From: Rhynchopus euleeides | Taxonomy: Eukaryota; Euglenozoa; Diplonemea; Diplonemida; Diplonemidae | Assembly: GCA_963210315.1 (NCBI GenBank) | Contig: OY723285.1 | Location: 2,170,001 to 2,234,000 of the forward strand | DNA: 64,000 bases | Direction: 5' to 3' | Shown here: one piece after another, positions 31,106 to 41,371 of the stretch | How positions within the stretch are numbered: the stretch's first letter is position 1 | Layout: every line of letters starts with the position of its first letter | Made by a program: the position numbers and the translations under genes | Notes under the pieces: model-generated | Databases searched by the model: none | Told to the model about the DNA's origin: nothing | The model's input: only the letters and a program-made list of their open reading frames with translations

Positions 31106-31923
31106 TGGTGCACTTTTTTCATACTGAATTGGGGTACCAAAACTTTTCGAGTTGTGGACAAATCCCTGTTTGCAAATAAAAAACGTACCTCAAAAAATCG
31201 TCGAAAATGCCGGGAGTAGGGAGTGAAGTTAGCGCGACCACTGAGGGGGAGATGCTCGCATTTTTTTTTGGGGGGTAGCAAAATGGGTCGTTTTTGGACA
31301 TCTGAGCCCACTACGAGGGGTCCCGGAGCCCGGAAACGCTGTTGTCGGGGCTCAAACGGGGAAGCAGTCGCAACAAACAACAGGCCACTACGGAGACCTC
31401 GGCCGATGCTCCCACAGACAAAAGTGGCCAATACCGATCTCCCCCACCACATGAGTGGGGTTGCCCGATCTCCCCCGATCTCCCCCGACACATGAGTGGC
31501 CTTGCCCGATCTCCCCCAACACATTAGTGGGGTTGCCCGATCTCCCCCGATCTCCCCCGACACATGAGTGTGGTTGCCCGATCTCCCCCGGTCTCCCCCA
31601 TATCATTGGAGCACTTGGCTGATCTGTCCCGATCTCCCCCATGTCATTGGGGCTCTTGGCTGATCTACCCGGATCTCCCCTATGTCATTGGGGCAGGTCG
31701 CGGATCTGCCCATCACTTTTGTGTGCGCTGGGTATCCCGCATCCTCCTCCACCACCTGCCTCGGGCGCCGTCCACCCACACCACTGTGCGTCCGTCTCCC
31801 TGCCGGACTGTCGCCTGCAGCATAAGAAGTTGTGGGACGGAATGTTCTTGGCATTGGTTTGTGTCTGACGCGGCCCTTGACTGGCGCAGCGTCATCACAC
31901 ACCCCTGATCAGGGGTCGCGGGT
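31106..31923. other. Gene-free stretch with a short tandem array
   Basis: 31436-31700 contains about eight loose repeats of tctcccccgatctcccccga plus cacatgagtggggttgcc, about 30-45 bp each. No gene. Confidence 0.6.
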
Positions 31924-32087
31924 CATCGGGTTCTTCGGGTGTCCCATTCAAAAAGACACCCGAAAAATACACGAACTTTGCTAAACTGGACCCAACTCCC
32001 CATACTCTTTTTTCGCCTTTTTTCAGCGTTTTTTCCCCCGATTATTTTTTATTTTTCTGGAAAATCGGGAAGAATCGTCACCCCCCC
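31924..32087. repeat. ~170-bp direct repeat, copy 2
   Basis: Matches 27384-27556 in the same orientation with a few substitutions. The two copies bracket the palindrome block. Confidence 0.85.
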
Positions 32088-32404
32088 AGGGGAGACCATG
32101 CGGTTTTCGATCTTCCCAGGCTCTCTGGGTTCAGGTGAGTACCAGGGATTATTCAGCATTTTCTGGCACATCGTGTTAATAGCTTGATCGCGTGTCGCCG
32201 GATGCTGCAATCCTGAAGCAAAATCAGAGCGATCTCGTCAGGTGCAAGACGCCACGTGTGGTCTCCCGTGGTGCTCGTTGTGTATTCGGCGCAAACACAC
32301 TGGTGTGCCTCATCAGGTGTGAGCCAGGATCAGTGGGCCGGCAGTTGTCTGCCGCCAATGAGGCTTTCTTACACATCACCACAACGGGTCACAAGGTGAC
32401 ATAC

Positions 32405-32513
32405 GGGGGCCTTCGCTCTGTGCCACTGTGTGTCAAACTGTGTCACGTTGCAGCCAGTTTTGTGAGGTGGTTCATCCTTCCTCACTTCTCTGCATTCCTG
32501 AGCGAAGGCCCCC
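32405..32513. mobile_element. MITE-A-like copy (109 bp, diverged interior)
   Basis: Ends GGGGGCCTTCGCTCT and AGCGAAGGCCCCC, same length as MITE-A. Flanks are tac and acg, so the target duplication is decayed or only two bases. Confidence 0.75.
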
Positions 32514-32753
32514 ACGGCCACAGAAGGTCTCACACGGTCATACATGTTCAGGACCTGTCTTGCGACCACAAACACACCCACCCACCCTGCAGGCCTTGTT
32601 GTCTTGTTCAGAGCACAGGGATGCGGAACCTCCATATTAGTCTTCCTCTTCCTACTGACAACTAACTATTTGCAGCAGTGCTTTCGACTGAACCACGCCC
32701 AGCACACGATACGTGGCCGCGGCGGTTCCCCCGACCCCCACCCCCACCCCCCA

Positions 32754-33935
32754 ATGCCCCTCCGCCCCACCACGCCCCTCCTGCTCCAATGCCGCACCGA
32801 GTCCCGCCGCCTGGCCACCCTCGCCCGGCGCGACGCCGCCGGAAAGGCCCGCATCCTCCGCGCCGCCACCACCACCTTCCCCGCCTGGTCCTCTGGCACC
32901 CGTGACGACCACCGCAGCGGCGTGGGCCGCATCGTCTTCCGGGAGCTGCACGACATGGCAGCCGAGGGCGCCCCGCCTGGCATGCTGGCATATGAAGCGG
33001 CCCTGGGCATCATGGCCTCCCTCGGGTCAGACGGGTTTGCCGCAGACCTGCGCAGCGCGATGCGCGAGGCTGGGGTGCCTCCGACGCGGGAGGCGCACCT
33101 CCACACCCTGAGGGCCTGCCTCAGGTCGCGCCGCGTGACGGTCCTCCGCGACCTCTCTGTGTTCAACTCTGCCTGGCAGCAGGTCCCAGAGCAGCTCACC
33201 CGCCACGACCCAGCCTTCTGGGAGACGCGCATCAGGGCTGACCGGAGCTATCCCACAGACGGCGTGCCGCAGGGTGCTGCCGCACTCCACCCACCCTGCG
33301 CTGCAGCCGCGGTTGCGGTTCAACCCGACGTTGAATCTGCCGTGAAGTTGTTCCACTCCCTCCCGGAGGAGGTGCGTGCATCCCCCAGGGTCATCTCTGC
33401 ACATCTCAGCCGCACCGCCGCGTCGGGTGATGTGGGTCTATTGGATGCGGAGGTTCGGGCCGTGCCGCTGCCGCCCCACCCCGCCGCCCTGCTCCACCTC
33501 CGCCTGTCTGCGGCGAGCGTCTCGGGTGACTGGGCTGCCGCCGAGGCTGCACTCTCAGAGATGGTTCGAGGGGGTGTTTCCATCGGGAGGCGGGCGTACA
33601 CCTTCGCGGCATGTGCCGCGGACAGGTCGTTCGACCCGGAGGCGCCGTCGGAGGCGATCAGGCGTGGAGAGGCTGTGATGCAGCTGATGTCGGGCAACGG
33701 GCACAGCGTGCACTTCGTCTACCACACCCTGCTTTCGCTGTACGATAGGGGGGGTGCAGAGTGGGCGAGGCGGCACGCCAGCCTGCTGGAGGACATGCGG
33801 GGCGGCGGGGTTCCGCTGCCGGTCGGGGTGGAGGGGCTGCTGGAGAATCCGGAACGGAGGGGCACCGCCGCAGGTCCCGACATGTCGCTGAGGTCTCTGG
33901 AGGCCGGAGCGGCGCTGATAAGGGGGGCGGGGTGA
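32754..33935 (+). CDS. Probable pentatricopeptide-repeat-like organellar protein
   Basis: 393 residues from ATG 32754, single exon. It is alpha-helical by composition with recurring 30-40 residue helical pairs: FRELHDMAAEGAPPGMLAYE, DLRSAMREAGVPPTREAHLH, AALSEMVRGGVSIGRRAYTF, ASLLEDMRGGGVPLPVGVEG. These helix-turn-helix units, with Gly-Val-x-Pro turns, are the PPR pattern. The N-terminus is Arg/Thr/Ala-rich with few acidic residues (TTPLLLQCRTESRRLATLAR), fitting a mitochondrial targeting peptide. A tgcag acceptor-like site ends at 32675. RNA target unknown. A general TPR-like protein is an alternative. Confidence 0.55.
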   Translation: MPLRPTTPLLLQCRTESRRLATLARRDAAGKARILRAATTTFPAWSSGTRDDHRSGVGRIVFRELHDMAAEGAPPGMLAYEAALGIMASLGSDGFAADLRSAMREAGVPPTREAHLHTLRACLRSRRVTVLRDLSVFNSAWQQVPEQLTRHDPAFWETRIRADRSYPTDGVPQGAAALHPPCAAAAVAVQPDVESAVKLFHSLPEEVRASPRVISAHLSRTAASGDVGLLDAEVRAVPLPPHPAALLHLRLSAASVSGDWAAAEAALSEMVRGGVSIGRRAYTFAACAADRSFDPEAPSEAIRRGEAVMQLMSGNGHSVHFVYHTLLSLYDRGGAEWARRHASLLEDMRGGGVPLPVGVEGLLENPERRGTAAGPDMSLRSLEAGAALIRGAG

Positions 33936-34930
33936 CATTCTCGTTAGCAGATCGCTGTAGGGCGGTTTGGCCATTTCCCCCCCGGTTCCCGGCAAAGCGC
34001 AGCTGAGCAGGCCCAACGATCACCGCCAGGCTGCAGGTCGAAGCAGATGTGGGGGATTTATAGCTTCATCACGGCGGTTAGGTTATTCTGCAACACGACA
34101 CACTGCGGTAATGGGCACTGTTCATTCGGAACAAAGAGCGCACCCGGGTGTTGGGTGTGGGATGTTCCTCCCTTTGGCACACACGCATGGCGATTTCAAA
34201 GTGCAGCAGAAGTGATTTCCGACCGCCGCATCCCTTCTGCTATCTCGTGCCCACAAATGTGCACCACACCTCTGCATCACGGCAGCAAGGCCCTGGGGTT
34301 GATGGAAGGGCTATCACAGGAAGCACGCCTTTGCCACCCCTTTCCCGAGATGCCACACAACCCGTCCTGGCGACCAGAGACACCAATGTCTGTAATGCCT
34401 GTGCCTGTACCTGTGTCTGTGTCTGTGTTGGTGGTGCGGTGTCAGGAAGAGGCTTCTGCCCTTCTGCTCTCGCTCCGCAGCGCTCAGTGCAGGTGTCGTG
34501 CACACGGAAGAGCAGTGTTGTTGGTGGAGGGCGGGCGTGAAGTCCCCTTCACGACAGTGTACACACACTGAAAGCTGCGAACAATCTCTTTCAGCGTTCG
34601 AATCAGGTACACCTGAGGGTGACCTGAGGCCCAGCCAGTGGTGGAAGAGTGTCGTGGCACCGGATAAGGGCATGCTCCTGGTGCCATGCAATGTGGGCCA
34701 GCGAGTCGTGGTGCGTGCTGATGGTGCAGGCATGTAGAGGAGGCAGTGGGGGTGGGGTGGGCCCTGCAGCCGGTGTTGGTGTTGATTGGTTTTGAGCACA
34801 GTGCAGTGTTGCACGGAATGCACTGCAAATCACACCACCACCCCCACATCCCACAGATACCGACACACTTCTTGTTCGGCACCAGGTGCACAGCCCTACA
34901 GGCTTGAGGAGAGCGAGACCGCCAGGCAAG
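33936..34930. other. Intergenic region before the copper monooxygenase gene
   Basis: No supported gene. Acceptor-like ends at ggtgcacag (34893) and cctacag (34901) precede the next start by about 30 bases. Confidence 0.45.
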
Positions 34931-37900
34931 ATGGCTGTGGCCCTGCTGGCAGTTGCAGCAGCCGTGCTGTCCGGAGACTACCCGGACTGTGTGAAGTACA
35001 GCGTGTCGACAGCGGACGACTACGTGGTGTGCTGGGACCGGGCGGCGGCATCGGACCCGAAGGCGACGAGGCTGGAGCTGGAGCTGCAGGTGAAGACGCT
35101 GGGGTGGATCGGGTTCGGGATCCCGGAGCAGTCGGTGGGAGGGATGGTCGGGGCGGACGTGCTGGCTCTGGAGCAGGTGGGCGGGGAGGCGGTGGGGCGG
35201 GACTACTACACCGTGGGGGAGACCTTCCCGACGCTGGACGCGTGTGCACAGGACTGGGAGGTGCTGCGGTCGTCGCAGTCCGGCGGGGTGACGACGGTGG
35301 TGGTGTCGCGCGCGTTTGAGGCGGAGGCGTCGATCGAGGACCGCAGCATCCCGCGCGGGCCGATGAAAGTGATCCTGGCGTACGGCAGCAGCCCCACGCT
35401 GGGGTACCACGGGGCTGTGCGGCGTGCGGACGGGATCTCGTTTATCGGGGATGTCGACCCGCCGCTGCCGGCAGATGCGTACAGCGTGAAGCTGATGATG
35501 AAGAACTACACGCTGGAGCGGAAGCGGACGATGTACACGTGCCAGGCGTTCGACATGACAGACTACACCAACATCGACACGACGAAGTGGGCCGTGCGGT
35601 TCGAGATGCTGGACACGGTGAAGCCGCGTGGGGCGAAGCACATTGTGCACCATGCGGGGCTGTACTCGTGCCGGTACAACAGCGCCCAGTGGAAGAAGTA
35701 CCAGACGCCGGGCCAGTGCGGGACAGACGCCGGGGTGGAGTGCGGGGAGGTTGTGTTTGCGTGGGCGCTGGGGATGGGCCCGCTGAGCATGCCGCTGGAG
35801 GCGGGGTTCAAGGTGAACCACTGGGTGAACCGCTTCATGATCATGGAGATCCACTACGACAACCCGCACCTGGTGGAGGAGGTGGACGACAGCGGGGTGC
35901 TGATGACGCTGTCCCCGACGGCACGCGAGCACGAGGCAGGGGTGATGCACCTGGGGGACCCGTTTGTGGGGCTGGACGGGCGTGTCATCCCTGCAGGCGC
36001 ACCGTACTCCGTGCAGGCGGAGTGCAGGGCGGAGTGCACGAAGACGATGCCCACCCCTGTCACCATCTTCGCGTCGCACCTGCACATGCACAACGTCGGG
36101 AAGCGCATCCGCATCACGCAGCTGCGTGGCGGGGAGGTGATCAACACCATCGACTCCATCGACTACTGGGACTTCGACTTCCAGGGGACGAACCGTGTGG
36201 ATCACATCCAGCTGCTGCCGGGGGACGCGCTGCACACCACGTGCGAGTGGGAGAACACGCTGTCGCGGGATGTGCGGTTCGGGCTGGCGACGGAGGAGGA
36301 GATGTGCATGGGGTACCTGTACACCTACCCGGCACACATCTCGTACTGCGGGTGGTACAACCAGTCGAAGTACGCGACGGCGTGTGGGCGCAACGACACG
36401 GCGGTGGCGTACGTTGTCACAAAGGAGGAGGTGCCGGACCCGACGGTGCGCACCGACCCCGCCGTGCCTGTTGTGTTCGGGAAGCCCGGGAAGTGCCCTG
36501 CGACCCCTGTCCCGACGGCGGCACCGACGTTGGCCCCCCCGACGGAATCTCCACAGACGCCTGCACCACCCACCTCTGTGCCTGCTACGCCTGCGCCGGT
36601 GACGCCTGCCCCGCAGACGAGTGTCCCACCGACGCCTGCGCCCAAGACACCTGTGCCCGACACCCCAGCCCCTGATACCGCCGTTCCTGTGACGCCTGCT
36701 CCAGCGACACCTGTGCCGCGCACTGCTGCACCTGCGTCGCCTGCGCCACCCACCGGTGCCCCTGTGACTCCTGAACCTGCAACGGGAGTGCCGTTGACGC
36801 CTGTTCCAGCGACCGTTGCCCCGAAGACCCCTGCACCGAAGACAGAGGCACCGCTGACGCCTGTTCCAGCGACACCGGTGCCGCGCACCGCTGCACCTGC
36901 GACACCTGCGCCACCCACTGGTGTTCCTGTGACGCGTGTGCCGGATACAGAGGCACCGTCGACGCCTGCCCCTGCCAGTCTATCACCTGCGACACCTGCC
37001 TCTGGGACAGCAACACCACAGACGCCTGCTCCACCCACACCCGTGCCACGCACTGCCGCACCTGCCACGCCTGTCCCGCACGCCAGTGCACCTCGCACTG
37101 CAGCTCCGAGTGTCCCCATGACGCCTGTACCTGCAACATCTGCACCCGCAACCACAGCTCCACTGACGAGTGCGCCAATGACACCTGTCCCACCTACTGT
37201 CCCCGCCAATACCCCTGCACCGATGACAGAGGCACCTGCAACCGCAGCACCCGGCAAGCCTGTCACTCCTGCACCTGCAACATCTGCACCCGCAACCGCA
37301 GTTCCACTGACGAGTGCGCCAATGACACCTGTCCCACCTCCTGCACCGAAGACCGAGGCACCTGCAACATCTGCATCCGCAACTACGACACCTGGTGCAC
37401 CTGTCACTCCTGCACCTCCAACGACAACGACCGGCATGCCTGCAACTCCTGCACCTGCAACCGCGCCACTGACACCTGTCCCACCTCCTGTCCCTGCCAG
37501 TACCCCTGCACCGAAGACACAGGGGCCGGCAACTGCCGCACCGGGCAAGCCTGTCACTCATGCACCTGCAACATCTGCGCCTGCGACAGGAACATCTGCA
37601 CCTGCAACGCCTAAAACTCCGACACCCGACACACCTGTCACACCTGCACCAGGTGCACCTGGACGCACCTCAACTCCTGCTGGCACGCCACCGTCACCAG
37701 ACACAGCGCCTCCTGCCACCACGCCTGCTGCCTCGTCCACACTTGCACCGGGCAACAGCAGCACGCCTGCCAGCATCAACAGCACTACTACCATGCCTGG
37801 CAACACCACAGCAACACCTGCAGGCACACCTCGCCCTGTGCCGCGTGGGGGTGACGCCACACCGCTGCCTCTGGGTGGCGCTACGGGGGCGGACAGGGAG

Positions 37901-38101
37901 AAGGTGCGCAGCCTGTCGTGGCTGTGGGTGCTGGTTGCTGTGCTCGGCGGTGTCGGGTGTGCAGCTGCTGTTGTCGCTGCGGTGCACAGGCACCGTGCCA
38001 ACGCGGACAGGCTGCTGCTGAGCGAGCTGATGGAGCACACATCGGAGGAGTGGGACGGTGCTGCGGCAGAGATGCAGCCCCCTGCCACCGTGCGTGTGTG
38101 A
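34931..38101 (+). CDS. DOMON plus copper type II ascorbate-dependent monooxygenase (DBH/MOXD-like) with mucin-like stalk and TM anchor
   Basis: 1,056 residues, single exon. Signal peptide at 1-15 (MAVALLAVAAAVLSG). A DOMON domain follows at about 20-170 (WIGFGIPEQSVGGMVGADVL). The two copper domains of the dopamine beta-monooxygenase/PHM family have the ligands in place: CuA His237, His240-His241 (HIVHHAG) and His308 (EIHYDNPH), CuB His383 and His385 (SHLHMHN), and Met458 (EEEMCMGY). Cysteines typical of the family are present (YTCQAF, TTCEWE). Known enzymes hydroxylate small amines or peptides using O2 and ascorbate in the secretory pathway or outside the cell. From about residue 520 to 985 comes a Pro/Thr/Ala repeat stalk (TPAPVTPAPQTSVPPTPAP-like), likely O-glycosylated, then a TM helix at about 993-1018 and a short cytosolic tail. 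This would be a cell-surface enzyme on a long stalk. Substrate unknown. Confidence 0.88.
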   Translation: MAVALLAVAAAVLSGDYPDCVKYSVSTADDYVVCWDRAAASDPKATRLELELQVKTLGWIGFGIPEQSVGGMVGADVLALEQVGGEAVGRDYYTVGETFPTLDACAQDWEVLRSSQSGGVTTVVVSRAFEAEASIEDRSIPRGPMKVILAYGSSPTLGYHGAVRRADGISFIGDVDPPLPADAYSVKLMMKNYTLERKRTMYTCQAFDMTDYTNIDTTKWAVRFEMLDTVKPRGAKHIVHHAGLYSCRYNSAQWKKYQTPGQCGTDAGVECGEVVFAWALGMGPLSMPLEAGFKVNHWVNRFMIMEIHYDNPHLVEEVDDSGVLMTLSPTAREHEAGVMHLGDPFVGLDGRVIPAGAPYSVQAECRAECTKTMPTPVTIFASHLHMHNVGKRIRITQLRGGEVINTIDSIDYWDFDFQGTNRVDHIQLLPGDALHTTCEWENTLSRDVRFGLATEEEMCMGYLYTYPAHISYCGWYNQSKYATACGRNDTAVAYVVTKEEVPDPTVRTDPAVPVVFGKPGKCPATPVPTAAPTLAPPTESPQTPAPPTSVPATPAPVTPAPQTSVPPTPAPKTPVPDTPAPDTAVPVTPAPATPVPRTAAPASPAPPTGAPVTPEPATGVPLTPVPATVAPKTPAPKTEAPLTPVPATPVPRTAAPATPAPPTGVPVTRVPDTEAPSTPAPASLSPATPASGTATPQTPAPPTPVPRTAAPATPVPHASAPRTAAPSVPMTPVPATSAPATTAPLTSAPMTPVPPTVPANTPAPMTEAPATAAPGKPVTPAPATSAPATAVPLTSAPMTPVPPPAPKTEAPATSASATTTPGAPVTPAPPTTTTGMPATPAPATAPLTPVPPPVPASTPAPKTQGPATAAPGKPVTHAPATSAPATGTSAPATPKTPTPDTPVTPAPGAPGRTSTPAGTPPSPDTAPPATTPAASSTLAPGNSSTPASINSTTTMPGNTTATPAGTPRPVPRGGDATPLPLGGATGADREKVRSLSWLWVLVAVLGGVGCAAAVVAAVHRHRANADRLLLSELMEHTSEEWDGAAAEMQPPATVRV

Positions 38102-39879
38102 GCAGGCCGCTGCCCTGCGCCCACCCGTGCTGCCTGCCCTTGCTGGCTTGCTGTGTGGTGCGCACATGGCGTTCGCATTTCGCTGTGCGAACCGCTTCCT
38201 TATAAGTGCTACTCTCCGCTACAACCATCACCGCCTTCCTCCCCTTTCCCCCTTCCCCTTCTCTTCCTCCCCTGCCCGCCCTTCCCCCGTTGCCATTCGT
38301 TTTACATTCATGTGCGTGTCCCTGAGAGTGCTGCGGCGGTGTGCGCAACCGGTGCGCATTGCAGGCCGCATCTGGCAGTGCCATAAATAACACCCTCGCC
38401 CTTTCTCACGTGTGCGTCCTGTGCACGCGCGAGGGTGTTCCGCGTCCACGACGCCCACCGGCAGGCACGCCGCTGCGGCACCTCCTTCCTGCCGTCTCTC
38501 TGATCGTGTGCGTGGTACCATCTCACAACATCCACTGCCGCCGTGCTTGGCTTGACAGCACTTGTTGTGTTGTGATGCCACTGCAGGACCCGGCACCCTG
38601 CTGTGCCCCAACATTCACCCCTGAGGCACCTGACTGGCACGGCCTATGCCTGTGCCTGTGCCATGCGGGACGTGTATGTGTGTTGGAGGTCACGGCAGAT
38701 CCCACCCCCCACCCCCGCACTCGGCACCCAACACAAGAGACGGATGTGCCTGACACTGTGGGTGACAGCAGGGATTGTATGAAGGTGTGCCCTCGCTGTG
38801 CAGCACTGCTGCACAAGGGCTCATGTGTCAGGCAGTCTCTGTGTGTCTGCAAGGGTTAGTGTCGCCTCTTTGTGCAGTCACCCCGCCACCCCTGCACTTC
38901 CATGTGCCGGTGCGAGGTGAGAAGGGAACACCGAGTGTCTGTGATGTGTGTGTTGCCCCCCCACCCCCCCACGACCCATTCCCTGGTCGCGTCGTCCTTC
39001 GACATCACTGGTGCCAACATGCAAGCATGCGTGGGTGTGCAGTGTGCAGCCCTCTGGTGTGTGTGGAGGCACCCGCCAGCATCCTGCATTGTACAACAGA
39101 CCCCCCCTGCTTGCCTGACCCCGTGGTGCTTTGCTGCGCCACGCGTGGTGTGCCCACATGCGTGTATCTGCCGTTTTTTTCGCTCATCGGCCTGCCCACT
39201 TCTGGCCTTCTAGCTTTCGTGTGCACGGCGCCATCCCGTCGAGCTGCAGCACTGCCTGTGCCTGTGCGGCGTGCTGCCAGCCCCTGGCGCCAAATCTCTT
39301 TTCTTGTCTTGTCTTCGTGCGCCGATGTGCAGGTGTCTCCCGCCACACTCAGGGAAAGCCACGCCTGCCATGCCCGCCACTGCTTCGCCTCACCGCATGG
39401 CCCTGCTGCTGTGCCCTGCGCCCTGCCCTGCCAACCGGTTTGGCTACTTCCTCATTTGTGCCGACAACGCTTTGCCCCGTCTGCCCTCGCGACCCCACCC
39501 CGCACCCTGCCCCACCACCACCACGACCCACGCTTGCCTCATAGCCAGCTTGGGGCACACGGGATGTTCCGACCAACTGGGAGCGAGTCCTACTTCCCAG
39601 AACTCTTGTTGCGGATGACCCTGCGGATGCGGGGGTCATGTTGAGACAGGGCGGAGGGAAGCCCGCTACCCGTGGGGCTCAGGGTCTTTTGCCCGCACTG
39701 TGGCTCAGAGGGGGTCTTCGCGACTCGACTGTTTCCGCGTGTGATGTGGAAGCGTCGACGCATCAAAACGAAGTGCAAAGTAGTGTTGTGGAAAATACCC
39801 CGTAGGATGGCAGGGTCTATTGTGCGACTTGGCCCACACACTGCAGGTTTACACAACACAACACAACAACACCAGCACC
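38102..39879. other. 1.8-kb gene-free region
   Basis: No supported gene; frames open only through base composition. A gggggtcttcgcgactcgac word lies at about 39712. A CAG ends at 39846 before the GST start. Confidence 0.45.
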
Positions 39880-40710
39880 ATGTCGGCCCCGAAGCCCACG
39901 CTGCCCGAGACGTACAAGGTGCCTGAGGTGTGGGAGGCGCCCGCCAGCAGCGGTGGTGCCTTCGCAGGCATCAACCGCCCCACTGCCGGGGAGGAGGCGC
40001 TGCCCAAGGGGGAGCACCCCCTGCAGCTGTACTCCCTCGGGACGCCCAACGGCGTCAAGGTCACGATCCTGCTGGAGGAGCTGGGTGTGGAGTACGATGC
40101 GTGGCGCATTGCCATTGACGGCAAGCAGTTCAGCTCCGGGTTTGTGGACGTGAACCCCAACTCGAAGATCCCTGCCCTGCTGGACCAGGCCCCTGAGGAC
40201 AACGGGGAGTCACTGCGCGTGTTCGAGTCCGGGTCGATCCTGCTGTACCTTGCTGACAAGCACAAGAAGTTCATCCCGCAGGACACCCGGAAGCGCACGG
40301 AGGTGGTCAACTGGCTGATGTGGCAGATGGGCGGGGCACCCTTCATCGGCGGTGGGTTCGGGCACTTCTACAAGTACGCCCCCGTTCACATCGAGTACGC
40401 TGTGGACCGCTACGCTATGGAGACGAAGCGCCAGCTGGACGTGCTGGACAAGCAGCTGGAGGGGAAGGAGTACGTCACAGGCGAGTACACCATTGCCGAC
40501 ATGGCGATCTACCCGTGGGTCATGTGCATCGACTGGGGCTACAACGCTGGGAAGTTCCTGCAGCTGGACTCCTACAAGAATGTGGGTGCCTGGATGAAGC
40601 GTCTTCAGGAGCGCTCTGCCGTTCGCCGCGGTTCGCGTGTGAACGGGTTTGGCCCCGATGCCCTGCAGGAGCGCCACAGCAAGGACGACTTCAAGCCTGA
40701 GGAGTACTAG
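39880..40710 (+). CDS. YghU-type (nu-class) glutathione S-transferase
   Basis: 276 residues, single exon. Very close to bacterial YghU over the full length: GGAFAGINRPTAGEEALPKG, HPLQLYSLGTPNGVKVTILL, QFSSGFVDVNPNSKIPALLD, RVFESGSILLYLADKHKKF, GGAPFIGGGFGHFYKYAPVH, YAVDRYAMETKRQLDVLDKQ, EYTIADMAIYPWVM. The thioredoxin-fold N-domain has the TPNG-K motif of nu-class enzymes, which bind two glutathiones and show disulfide-bond reductase activity. The C-domain is all-helical. No targeting signal, so probably cytosolic. The start is ATG 39880, 33 bases after a CAG. The strong match to a mostly bacterial class suggests ancient or lateral acquisition; codon use looks like that of neighbouring genes. 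Confidence 0.93.
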   Translation: MSAPKPTLPETYKVPEVWEAPASSGGAFAGINRPTAGEEALPKGEHPLQLYSLGTPNGVKVTILLEELGVEYDAWRIAIDGKQFSSGFVDVNPNSKIPALLDQAPEDNGESLRVFESGSILLYLADKHKKFIPQDTRKRTEVVNWLMWQMGGAPFIGGGFGHFYKYAPVHIEYAVDRYAMETKRQLDVLDKQLEGKEYVTGEYTIADMAIYPWVMCIDWGYNAGKFLQLDSYKNVGAWMKRLQERSAVRRGSRVNGFGPDALQERHSKDDFKPEEY

Positions 40711-41371
40711 CCTGCTGTTTGAAGAAATACCATCCTTTTCGTTTGCTTCACTCACTCGCGACCGGAAATCATGAAGAGAGAAGTAAGCCCCCTGTTGCCT
40801 TGTTGACCGCTTCAACCAACAACGAACTTTTGACCGAGTAAAATATCCCGTTTCCGTTGTTTCCTGCATGGATACTCCTGCACGACACCCATCCTTTGTT
40901 TTGGGTGTTCGCTGTTTTGAAGAAGACCAACAGTCGTTGTTCCCCTTCTTCTCTCTTGTGATGCACCCGGTTGCATCGGTTCTTCCTTCCCCCCTTGTGG
41001 GTGGTCTTCGCGATGCGCAACAAAGAGGTGCGGTTCTTCGGTGTATTTTTCTCCGGTTTTCGCGGGAAATGCCAAACCGTTCGCCGAAGAGCTTTTTGCC
41101 GAATAGCGAAGGACCGCCCCCCCTTTGTGACCCTGTCTCTTGCATTCTTGAATTCTTCCATTCTTACATCCCATCTAACTCACAGGCAATGGTACATTGC
41201 AGGCGCATGGTTTGTGCACCAGCTCTTCAAGACACTGGCTGTCCCCACCACCACCCCCCCTTGCTTGTCACAGCGAAAAGAAGAGGCAGTGGGGTTCTGT
41301 CTGTGGGGAACTGTTCAGTTTCAGCCACTTCTACATTTTCATTCCTCCACACATACAGGTTGGTTACACAG
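40711..41371. other. Intergenic region GST to dynein light chain
   Basis: No supported gene. A pyrimidine-rich run ends in acatacag at 41358, 13 bases before the next ATG. Confidence 0.45.

Noticed and set aside
34484-36337. 617-codon minus-strand frame opposite the copper monooxygenase gene
   Set aside because: His/Arg/Pro-rich shadow of a plus-strand gene with complete copper-ligand motifs.
36325-37557. 410-codon minus-strand Gly/Ala/Val-rich frame
   Set aside because: Shadow of the Pro/Thr/Ala stalk repeats on the plus strand.
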